From: Cunninghamia lanceolata
Lineage: Eukaryota > Streptophyta > Pinopsida > Cupressales > Cupressaceae
DNA: 64,000 nucleotides
Assembly: GCA_027924645.1 (NCBI GenBank)
Contig: BSBN01000254.1
Coordinates: 11,612,001-11,676,000, forward strand
Direction: 5' to 3'
Below, in pieces: positions 22,676 to 32,449 of this stretch; position 1 is the first letter of the stretch; each line of letters begins with the position of its first letter. A program made the translations under genes and the position numbers. Below the pieces are notes generated by a model, which was given only the letters and a program-made list of their open reading frames with translations, ran no database searches and was not told the origin of the DNA.

Positions 22676-23328
22676 TCTTCAAAGATTTGCAGTGAGATAA
22701 TGAAAAACGGAGAATACCTTATGTGCCTTCGGTTTGCACGGAGTGGTGGGATTGATTTCTTTATGCAATGACTTTGGCAGGAGATCTTTGGTGTGCTTGA
22801 TGAATTTTGTTGCAGAGCTCCTCTTTTCGCTTCTTCTTGAGTGCAGAATGAGCAAATAATTTTTAAGAAATCCCTTATATTGCTCCACAAACCCTAATAT
22901 CTGTTTGTAATAAATGCTTCACCTATATTATTCCGGTTTGCCTTGTCCGGATAGCTTGGAGTATCCCGGATCAGTCCTGATCTGTGAACATCATCCGGAT
23001 CTTTCAATCATGAATAAATCGAGGTGACACATTACAAGAACATTCCAAACACTCTGTCCAATCCGCAGAATAAGATAGTGCACTTCCGGATCTCTCCGGA
23101 CCTTTTTGTAATCCTCTGTCATACCGAAGCATCTCCCGGAACAGGTCTTACTTGATCGATCACAGCTTCTTCATAACTCCATGCGGACCTCTGAAATATT
23201 ATTTGGATCGTCTCAAGACTTATATCTTTAAACTTTTTACCCCGCATCTTGTGCCACATTAGGCACCACTTGATTGGCTGGGGGAACAGGATTTTCTTTG
23301 AGTCTCCCCCTAAGCCAGAGCTAACTTT
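22676..23328 (-). promoter_or_regulatory. ORF1-ORF2 spacer with copia-U3-like segment, possible second promoter
   Basis: Just after ORF1, the minus strand shows a purine tract, TAGGGGGAGACTC (near 23305-23320). About 23265 down to 22985 is then colinear with the U3 part of the copia LTR (16162-16400): shared words include AGTCTTGAGA, TTTCAGAGGTCCG, TGACAGAGGAT, AAGGTCCGG and TGCGGATTGGA. Closer to ORF2 the sequence has AATATAAGGG near 22873 and an AGGGTTT leader-like stretch. It could transcribe ORF2 separately. Whether it is active is unknown. Confidence 0.6.
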
Positions 23329-24507
23329 TTAATTTCTGGAAGAAATATCAGCACCAGAGTTTGGTGCGGATCCAACCTCTACATTCTCTGAACTTTTCTT
23401 CACCCAAATCTTGCTCATCTGATTCCTAACTTCATCCGCATTCATCTTTTGTTTACCCTTGTCTTGATTCTGATTATACACCGGACCTCTTTTGTCCTGA
23501 TTCTTGCTTCTGCAGACTTTAGCATTATGACCGGACCTATTACAGATTTGGCAAATAACATTTCTTTGCATAATTGACTGATATCCTCTTGATCTGCATT
23601 GATTAGCCATATGACCTATTCTCTTGCATGTAAAGCATCTACCTTTGAATGATTTGTTTACTTGCATATTTCTGCATTCATGGGATTTGTGTCCATACCT
23701 TTTGCAGTTGAAGCACTGTCCAGAGAAGGATGAATTAATCTGATTCATTCTCTTTCTGCACTGATTAGCTTTGTGACCAAAGTGGTTGCAGCTGTGGCAG
23801 TATCCATTGAAAGATGAATATCTTTGAGCATTGGGCTGTCTTACCGGAGGTCTTCTAGGCATGTTTCTTGGATTTTCTGATGCAAGATTCTTTTGACCGG
23901 ATCCAGAGCTTTCTCCTTTCTCATATCCCAAACCATACTTGTCATCTGTCCCTTTTTGACTTCCAAGAAGAACTTCAAGTTAAGCAGAACTTATCTTGAA
24001 TTTATCTTTATATTCATTTGCTGTTTGAAGGTCTCTTTTGAGAGAGGCAATTTGATCCTCAAGTTTTTCTTCATTATCTTTGGTATCTTCAAGATCAGAT
24101 TCAAGATGTCTGATAATCCTGTCCATCTGGTGGCATTCTTCTGATTTTTCTTTAAGAGATTGTTTTAGATTGTCTTCAGCCTTTCTTTTTTCTTCAATCT
24201 CTTGAGTAAACTTTATAGTTCCTGATTCCATTTCATGTCTTAACATAATGACTTCTTTTGATAACTTTTCACATAACTTGGTTTGCTCAGTCAATTCTTC
24301 ATTTGTATTGCTTTCTTCACTTTGTCTTGCCAACTGTTGGAGCAGCTCCTTTCTCTTTTTCATAGAGAGACTTAATTTGTCTTTTAATTCTCTCATGAAT
24401 TCATCAGCCTGTTTGAGTCTTTCCTTTAATTCATTGACTTCAGAATTTGACTGTTCAAGGTCCTCAAGGGTAGTTTTGAGTTGCTCCCTTAAACCATATG
24501 CATCCAT
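23329..24507 (-). pseudogene. B ORF1: Gag-like coiled-coil protein with four CCHC knuckles
   Basis: One frame of 393 codons, broken by a single TAA at about 23980. The first 170 residues (24507-23980) are a long charged coiled coil with heptads, e.g. LKERLKQADEFMRELKDKL. After the stop, a GLGYEKGES segment is followed by four zinc knuckles: CHSCNHFGHKANQC, CFNCKRYGHKSHEC, CFTCKRIGHMANQC and CQICNRSGHNAKVC. The coiled coil, GLGY segment and knuckles resemble the C-terminal half of some plant copia Gag proteins (family knowledge); the UBN2-type N-terminal half is absent. Likely role: RNA binding and entry into particles. The ATG is 51 bases after the primer site. Confidence 0.8.
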
Positions 24508-24557
24508 TTGAACTCCCAGATCTTCCTCAAGCTGTTAGGCTCTATTAGGAGGAACTT

Positions 24558-24570
24558 GGCTCTGTTACCA
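24558..24570 (-). promoter_or_regulatory. Primer-binding site of element B
   Basis: The minus strand reads TGGTAACAGAGCC two bases after the 5' LTR. It differs from the copia site TGGTATCAGAGCC by one base and has the same two-base AT spacer, consistent with priming by the same Met tRNA. Confidence 0.82.
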
Positions 24571-24572
24571 AT

Positions 24573-25663
24573 TGTTGATAACTGAGAGGGGGGGGGGTGA
24601 ATCAGTTATCCTAATTATTTCCTTTTTGAACTTTCTTATTAATTACTGCAGCATTGAATCAAACACAAAAACATTACCATGAAATAAGAAACACATGACA
24701 CAGTATTTTTGACATGGAAACCCTGTTAAGGGAGAAAACCACGGGGTGATTAACCCAAAATTATTCTCTGTTAGAAGAATAGGAAATTACAAAATGGCAC
24801 TTGCCAATTAGAGCTCACTGCCCGAGCACACTGCTCACAAGAGGTCCACTGCCTACAAGAAGACACACTATCTACAAAGTGATAAGAATCACAGTCTTGA
24901 ACTGATTGGAAGCATCTGCATATGCTGGAGTTTAGTTCCGGTTAGGCTCAGTACACTGACCTGCTGCACTTCATCTTTTCTCTGTTCTTTATTCTGCTAT
25001 CCTTTCACATACCGGATCTGTCTTGGTACTTCTGCTCTGTTCTGCTCTTCTTCGCATATATTCTTCACACCATCACACACTTCACAACTAAATCCATCCT
25101 CTATATATATCCGCACAAGTAATTTCATCACCTTTCTAGTCGGCATCTGGAACAGTCTAGTTTCTTACAAACTCTGTTCTGTCGGCTGAATCCTTGCTCA
25201 CCAAGCAATGCGGATCAAGCATATACTTGTAGATATCATTAATCATGTCGGCCAAACATGATTCATGCCTTCACAACCTTTATCATCAACAGTAACACAT
25301 CCAGAAAGTAGTCTGATACTCTGTCAGTCAGTTCATCCTCTGTTTTCACTGTCTCTCAAGAATCCGGTACTCAATTATTCATATCTTTTTTCTTGTCCAT
25401 CACCGGAGGCTAAATCCTTGGAATATACCACTCAAGGTAGTCCTCTTGACTTCCCCAAATCTGCACTGCACAAGACACTTCCTCTGAGAGATCCAGACCA
25501 ATCTGTCGGACCTTGCCACATGCTCTGTTCTTGTTCACCGGACCACAACAATCTTTATTCTGACTTCCGGTAGAGACACACCATGTCCTGCGGATATGTG
25601 GGATGACCTTTGTTGCCATCAATGACAACAACCATGAATCCATATAGTGTCTCTTGCCAATAG
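24573..25663 (-). repeat. 5' LTR of element B
   Basis: Nearly identical to 18269-19358; the few changes seen include GGGCTC/GAGCTC and GGCCC/GGTCC. The outer end reads TTGCCAATAG instead of TTGCCAACA, so the terminal CA has decayed or been altered by an extra base. The copia frame reopens inside this end, so the first residues of the downstream frame come from LTR sequence. Confidence 0.9.
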
Positions 25664-28600
25664 ATGATAATGAAGGAGTAACAGATGATGAATCAGAACT
25701 AGGAAGCAAATCCAGAAATGAGTGGGTGTTTATTGCCATCAAGGAAGAAGATTCAATACTCTCTAAATCTGTCAATCACAAAGTTGTTGAAAAAGCTTTG
25801 GCTGCTCAAGTGGAAGAAAAGGATGATTGGGTTATTGACAGTGGATGTTCTCACCATATGACTGGTGACAAGAATAAGTTCTTGAATTTGGAAAGGTATG
25901 AAGGAGGAATGGTAAAGTTTGGTGACAATTCTGCTGGCAGAATCAGAGGCAGGGGAACTATTTCCTTTGATGGAAAGAGCAAAATAGGTAACGTACTATA
26001 TGTTGAAGGATTGAAGCACAATCTTCTCAGTGTTGGTCAGTTAGTGGACAAAGGCTATGATCTCCGGTTCAAGAATGGAAAATTCAGAATCTTTACAAGC
26101 TCTGGAACTGAAATTGCATCCGGTACTCAGACAAAAGGTAATATCTTTCATCTAGTTGGTTCAAATAAAAGTTGTTTGTTTGTTCAAATTGATCAGAGTT
26201 GGTTATGGCATAGAAGAATGTGTCATGTAAATTTTGATAACATCATCAAGATAAGCAATACTCAGGCTGTAAGAGATCTTCCAAAATTGATGAAACCTAC
26301 AAATAGTTTGTGCAAAGAATGTCAGCTAGGTAAACAAAACAGAGTCTCTTTCAAAAGCCAAGATCAGTCTTCTACCAGATTGTTGGAATTAGTACATACT
26401 GATCTCTGTGGTCTAACAAGAATCAAGAGTCTACAAGGTGATAGATATTTCATGTTGTTAATTGATGATCATTCCCGGATGATGTGGGTTACCTTTCTAA
26501 AAGAAAAATCAGAAGCATTTGAGAAGTTCAAAATCTTCAAAGCTATGGTAGAGAATCAAACTGGATTGAAACTAAAGTGTCTAAGGTCTGATAGAGGTGG
26601 TGAATTTACATCTAGTGAGTTCATTGACTTTTGTGAGAAGCAGGGTATAAGGAGACAATTGTCTGCTCCTAGGACTCCACAGCAGAATGGAGTAGTTGAG
26701 AGAAAGAACCAGACCATCTAGGAAGCTGCCAGGACAATGATGTTGGAAGCAAATGTTCCTCAAATGTTTTGGAAAGAAGCTATCAGCACTGCAGTCTACA
26801 CTCTCAATCGAGTTCAAATCAGAAACAACACCGGTAAGACCCCCTATGAACTCTGGTTTGGCATCACTCCTACTGTGAAATATTTCAGAGTATTTGGTAG
26901 CAAGTGTTATATTAAAAGAGATGAAGATCTAGGAAAGTTTGATGCTAGAAGTGATGAAGGAATTTTCTTGGGTTACTCCACTCAAAGAAAAGCATACCGG
27001 TGTTACAATAAGAGATTGAGGAAGATGATAGAAAGCACCAATGTGAAAGTTGATGAAGGAATTGAGAAGCCTTCAAGATTTTACGAGTTTGATGAAGATG
27101 ACCAAGACAGTGTTCAAGGAACTCAATCCTCTCCGGTGAGACAGAGTCAGCCTGATCCGGTAAATCAGGAAGAAGAGATAGGTTTGAATGAGCCTGATCA
27201 AGAAGTAGCAATGCAGGATACTCCCAAAATTCCAAGGTATGTAAGACCGAACCACTCTGAAGATCAGATCATAGGTAATAGAAGCAAAGGTGTACAAACT
27301 AGAAGGAATGTTGCTCAAAATCAGGATGAATGTTGTCTGATTTCAAAGATTGAACCTAAAACAATAAATGAAGCCTGCAATGATGAAAACTGGACCAAAG
27401 CAATGGAAGATGAATTGATGCAAATTGAGAAAAATCATACTTGGGATCTTGTTCCCAGACCTAGAGACAGGAATGTAATTGGAACCAAGTGGGTCTTCTG
27501 AAACAAACTAAATGAAGCTGGTGAAGTAATCAGAAACAAAGCTAGATTGGTCTGCAAAGGGTACTCTCAAATAGAAGGAATTGACTTTGAAGAGACTTTT
27601 GCTCCGGTGGCAAGAATTGAAGCAGTCAGATTACTTCTTGCATTTGCTGCCTTCAAAGACTTCAAGGTATATCAGATGGATGTCAAGTCTGCCTTCCTAA
27701 ATGGTGATCTGGAAGAAGAAGTCTACATTGAACAACCGGATGGATTTCAATTGTCTGATAATGATGATATGGTCTGCAAGTTGAAGAAAGCTTTGTATGG
27801 ATTGAAGCAAGCCCCAAGAGCATGGTATGAAAGGTTGGATAAGCATCTTGTGCAGATTGGATTCAACAAAGGTACTGCTGACAGTAACTTATATTTCAAA
27901 ATTGATCATGAAAACATTTTGATTGTTGAAGTGTTTGTGGATGATATCATTTTTGGAGGAAGAGATAGTATGTGCAAAACTTTTGCAAATCAGATGAAAA
28001 GTGAGTTTGAAATGTCTATGCTTGGTGAAATGAATTTCTTCTTAGGTCTGCAAATTACTCAAACAAAAGAAGGGATCTTCATTTCTCAGACCAAATATGT
28101 GAAAGAATTGTTAAGGAAATTTGGTATGGAAGACTCAAAGCCAATGAACACTCCTATGGCAACCGGATGTAAGTTAAGCAAAGATGATGATTCTCCAAAG
28201 GTAGATCAGACAAAGTATAGATCAATGATTGGTGGATTGTTGTATCTCAATCAGACTAGACCAGATATAATGCAGGCTGTTGGTGTTGTGGCAAGATTTC
28301 AGGCTGATCCTAGAGAATCTCATGTTATGGCAATCAAAAGAATTTTTAGGTACCTAAAAGGAACAGTTGAGTATGGTCTATGGTACCCTAGAGATCCGGA
28401 TTTCTCTCTTCATGCTTACACAGATGCAGATTGGGAAGGAGATGTGGATGACCGGAAGAGCACTAGTGGTGGAGCATTCTTTTTGGGGAAGAGATTGGTT
28501 TCTTTGCTAAGCAAGAAACAAGATGCAATATCTCTGTCTACAACTGAAGCAGAATACATTGCAGCAGCAGGTAGTTGCACTCAAATCTTATGGATGAAGC

Positions 28601-28887
28601 AGATGCTAAGAGACATTAAAGTTGAATATGAGGAGCCTATCACAATTTTCTGTGATAATTCAAGTGCAATTAATATTTCTAAGAATCCGGTATTGCATTC
28701 TAAGACTAAGCACATATCTATCAAGTTTCACTTTTTGAGAGAACAAGTGAACAAGGAAGAAGTCAGATTGGAGTATGTTCCCTCAAAGGATCAGATTGCA
28801 GATATCTTTACTAAACCTCTTCCCAAGGACTCTTTTGAATATCTCCGGGAGAAGTTAGGGGTCATGGCCCCTCCGATGATGAACTAG
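25664..28887 (+). pseudogene. Copia Pol: protease, integrase, RT, RNase H
   Basis: A single frame with two nonsense codons, TAG at 26719 and TGA at 27499. Protease: VIDSGCSHHMTGD, active-site D-S-G at 25837. Integrase: HHCC zinc region WHRRMCH...CKECQLG, then Asp in HTDLCG (26401), Asp in LRSDRGGEF (26590) and Glu in NGVVERKN (26698), a D-63-D-36-E layout. [22 protein letters not shown] and [10 protein letters not shown] (Asp pair at 27940-27945). RNase [29 protein letters not shown]. It ends at TAG 28885-28887. Gag and Pol were one frame before B inserted. Apart from the two stops the sequence is well kept, so loss of function was recent. Confidence 0.94.
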
Positions 28888-29207
28888 GATGCACTGATGT
28901 GCATCAGTCCGGTGGATATCACAGTCATATCTTGTGATCCGGATTGATGATGGGGAGCTGCAACTAAGGGGGAGCAGCTGGTATGATTCTGATGTATGAG
29001 AATTGCAAGTATGAGCCCTTTGCCATTGATGTCAAAGGGGGAGAGAAGACATGTGAAAAACAAGTGGTTGATGATCAAAGGGGGAGCAGTAAAGGAAGAG
29101 AAGATATGTGAAAAGTTGTTGATAGGGGGAGCTGTGACAGAAAGGAGAAGTTCTTATCTTGATGGTTTTTCACATCATATGTTGCCATCAATGACAAAGG
29201 GGGAGAT
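28888..29207 (+). promoter_or_regulatory. Multiple polypurine tracts of copia
   Basis: At least five AAGGGGGAG-type tracts occur between the pol stop and the 3' LTR (near 28968, 29034, 29078, 29125 and 29197). The last, AAAGGGGGAGAT, touches the LTR. No gene is seen here. Confidence 0.7.
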
Positions 29208-30500
29208 TGTTGCAAGTATGAGGTGAACCAGTGTTGTCATTGATGTCAACATACTCATATTGCATTGACAAGAAGGATTGGATGAGCTGTGTGCTGAGGA
29301 TATTGAGAAAATTAGCCTCAGTCAGGAACAGTGAAGAACAGTGATGAGAAGAAGGCAAATATATTGTATAGGTTGAGAATCGGAGGATGCGGATTAAAGG
29401 GTTTGCAGATATGAGTCTTGAGATGTTTCAGTTAAGTTTTCAGAGGTCCGCATGAAGATCTGAGGAAGTTATGGCTGTCTATGTGGAATCGGTTCTGGCA
29501 AGTATTCAGAGGTGACAGAGGATCACAGAAAGGTCCGGTGAGGTCCGGAACTGTATAATCCTAATCTGCGGATTGGAAGGAGTCTTTGGGATGTCCTTGT
29601 GATGTGCCATCTCGAGTTGTGTATAATTTGGAGGTCTGGAAGTACCTCCTGCATTATGACAGTGGCGACAGACAGTGTTCTTGAAGTTCCGGATAAGGAG
29701 GATAAGAGATTTCAGTAAGTAAAGGAAATGCGGATGTACCTGGTCATTCAGGCAGGCTTGTGAAGGTTCTTGGATCATGTTGAGGTTGTGTTGTTGGTCC
29801 ACATTGATAGTAGAGCCTGGAATTGAAGATATTCTTCCGAATGAAGTTCTTGCTCTGTTTAGCCGACTGGATGAGTTGTTCATCCTACGAATGTTCTTGT
29901 GGTGGCCGACTGGATGTGTTATTCATCTTCTGGATACTCTTATGGTTGTTTGCCGACTTAGATGTTTGTTCCTAAGTCGATGTCTTGTATAAATAACGGT
30001 TTGTGAGTTCATTTCGAAGTGTGGATTGTGTGGATGAGTGTGGCATAGCGAAGAGAAGTGCGAAAGGCAAAGCAGAGGTTTTTGGGCTTAAATGGAACTG
30101 ATCCGGACATGGTAGAGATGTCATTCTCCAGTTCAAGATTATGATTCTTATCACTTTGTAGACAGTGTGTCTCCTTGTAGGCAGTGGGCCTCTTTGTGAG
30201 CAGTGTGCTCGGGCAGTGAGCCCTAATTGGCAAGTGCCATTCTTTTTCTTATTCTTCTAACAGAGAATAATCCTTGGGTTAATCACCCCGTGGTTTTTCC
30301 CTTAACTAGGTTTTCCACGTCAAAATCTTGGTGTTCAATGTGTTGATGTTTATCTGCTCTTGTGTTTATGTATTATGCTTTCATGGATGATTAATTGATA
30401 TGCTGTTAACTAACAACGAAGAATCAAGTGTTTGAAAGAACAAGAAGTTTTATACAACTGATTCACCCCCCCCTCTCAGTTGTATGCCTTAAATCAAACA
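29208..30500 (+). repeat. 3' LTR of the copia element
   Basis: Starts TGTTGCAAGTATGAGG at 29208 and ends AAATCAAACA at 30500, followed by the AATAC duplication. It is very similar to the 5' LTR with scattered, mainly transition, differences. TATAAATA lies at about 29988. Confidence 0.93.
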
Positions 30501-30505
30501 AATAC

Positions 30506-32407
30506 TTCATTTTTAGTATCAGAGGGAAACTGAAAAGCATTTAACACAAAGGCTGATTCAGGATAAAGATTTTCACAAAAGTATGGTTCATCTTCTAACA
30601 ATTCATCCTCTTTCTCTTCTGTAGTTACAAAGGTAAAGGTTTCTAAAACTAAATCTATATCATACCCTGAGGGAACTACCTCATTACCTTTGGGAATGAA
30701 AAATTTAGAAGTAGGAGGCTGCACCTCTATATTAAATATGTTGGATGCTAAATGAAACTATGGACAGTCAAGCTCAGCATGGGCATTGGTATTGTCAAAT
30801 TTGCACCAATTTTTCAGTGATGTATTGGCCATTTGGATGTCAGCTATTTGTTTCACATCATGATTATCTATATTCTCAAAAGGAGAAGATAGAGTACCTT
30901 TATTTGGTCTAGTGTTCCATGTTTTGGATGACCTAGTCTGATTCTGATTTTTGTTATTGTTACCCCAGGCCCTATTATCTACCACTGGTCCTCTATTTTG
31001 TATTGATTGCCCTTGGTTATGACCTTAATGTTGATTATAGTTTTGATTCTGATTTGAACTTTGGCCTTGGCTATTATTTTGGGTATGGCTCTAATTATAG
31101 TTCTGATTGTAATGTTGATTTTGATTTGAACTATAGTTCATATTTTGGCCTTGGTTATAATTCTGATTTTGATTGTATCCTTGGTTACCTCTTCCATAGA
31201 GGTTCTCATTTCTTAATTGTGTCACTTCGGTGGTTAATCTTTTCAAATGTATAGTGATCTCTTTGATTTCTTCATTTTCCTCTTGTGCTTTTGCCACAAT
31301 TGTATCTCTAGGAGCTTGGAAGAAAGGCTGACCATTATTTTGACTGTTATTAGAAGTGTTACCCCTGTAAGGAGCTATGGCTTGGATTGGGGTAGGACTA
31401 TACACAGGTGTGTATATAGGAACCGGATTTAATAATGGAGTGTGATGCATAGGGACTCCATTCCAAGGTTGTGCCTGATTTTGTACCCCAAAATTTCCTC
31501 CATTAACAAATGGGCTACAAGTTGTATGCCTCATCTCTTGATTTACTGAGGCCGCCTCTTTATAGGCTTTGGATATTGAATCTATGTCAGGTTTTCTTTT
31601 GACAAAAATGGTAGTTAAAGGATCCAAGGTAGCATAGTGCATAGCTAACAAGGTATCATCATCCACGGTGTAAGGGGCTACCATCCTAGAGTAGGCCTTT
31701 TGAGATCTGTCATTGAAATTATCAATCAACTCTCCCTCTCCTCTTTTTATAGTAGCCAATTTATGATATAAGATACAAGGATCAATGGGTCCTCTAAATT
31801 TAAACAGAAATGCTTCTTCCATAAGCGACCAAGAAGAAATGTAGCCATTGGGTAAGTTTACATAGCAGTTAGAGGCTTTCTCATTAAAAGTGTAGGGAAA
31901 TAATCTACACACCACATCCTCATGTTCTAATCTGGCCCTAAAGCATGCCTCCTTGAATATTCTAATATGGTCTTCCAGATCTTGGTGCAACTGGTATTTG
32001 GGACATATTTTTTCTAGATTTTTGGGCATCTCATTATAATCAGGGAATACTATGGGAGGATGGACATTGAAATAAGCCATTGCAGGTATTTGCGCTTGAC
32101 CTGGACCTGTGGGAATACCTAGATTTCCTGGGGGATTAGGATCTCTAGGAGGACTATGACCTCTAGGAGTACCTGAACCAAGATTCAAAGATCTAAATAA
32201 AGATCTGTCTGGACTCACAAAGTTATGAATGCTAAAAGGTGAGACAGGAGGTGTTCTAGATGAGCCTCCTGTTCGCAATATTTTAGGATTCCAAATCAAA
32301 GGGCTCTTACTTTGCCTTATATCAGGTAATTGCACAAATATATCCCCTAAACTAGATTTAGATCTGGTCACTCTATCACTGTTATGAGCCAACTCTACTT
32401 GAAACAA
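30506..32407 (-). pseudogene. Gypsy Gag (Tat/Athila type)
   Basis: Starts about 35 bases after the primer site; no ATG is evident at the upstream end of the frame. 32407-31091 holds a Pro-rich N-terminus and then the capsid-like retrotransposon Gag core: DHIRIFKEACFRARLEHEDV, RLFPYTFNEKASNCYVNLP, SSWSLMEEAFLFKFRGP and YHKLATIKRGEGELIDNFND. An Asn/Gln/Tyr-rich tail with repeated YNQNQN follows, interrupted by stops at 31091 and about 31025. 30985-30758 adds NWCKFDNTNAHAELDCP, a variant C..H..C zinc element. 30724-30494 runs into the copia insertion. Confidence 0.85.
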
Positions 32408-32423
32408 ACCCTAACTCAAGTTG

Positions 32424-32442
32424 GGCCCTCCTTCTAGCGCCA
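32424..32442 (-). promoter_or_regulatory. Primer-binding site of the gypsy element
   Basis: The minus strand reads TGGCGCTAGAAGGAGGGCC, seven bases after the 5' LTR. It starts with the TGG expected opposite a tRNA CCA end. The TGGCGC start is common in Tat and Athila groups, but I cannot name the tRNA. Confidence 0.6.
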
Positions 32443-32449
32443 GAAAAAT

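Larger units (their letters stand above)
18269..25663 (-). mobile_element. Non-autonomous LTR retrotransposon B with two long ORFs
   Basis: Minus-strand order: 5' LTR 25663-24573, primer site, ORF1 (coiled coil plus four zinc knuckles), a spacer with a copia-U3-like segment, ORF2 (about 1027 codons), polypurine tracts, 3' LTR 19358-18269. No protease, integrase or RT is present in 5.2 kb of internal sequence. The target duplication is nearly exact: ATGAC left, ATGAT right. It splits the copia gag reading between two Asp codons. The two LTRs are nearly identical, so insertion was recent. Element A is a second copy. Confidence 0.93.
15985..30500 (+). mobile_element. Ty1/copia retrotransposon, complete ends, nested in gypsy
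   Basis: LTRs 15985-17275 and 29208-30500 start TGTTGCAAGTATGAGG and end in CA. The target duplication AATAC is exact (15980-15984 and 30501-30505). The primer site follows the 5' LTR and a polypurine tract precedes the 3' LTR. The gene order gag, protease, integrase, RT, RNase H is that of copia. Element B splits gag from protease. Two nonsense codons in pol make this copy non-functional. Confidence 0.96.

Noticed and set aside
24583..24600. G-quadruplex at the G-run near the ends of the A, B and copia LTRs
   Set aside because: It is one uninterrupted G tract, not four G-runs. No further evidence in the sequence.
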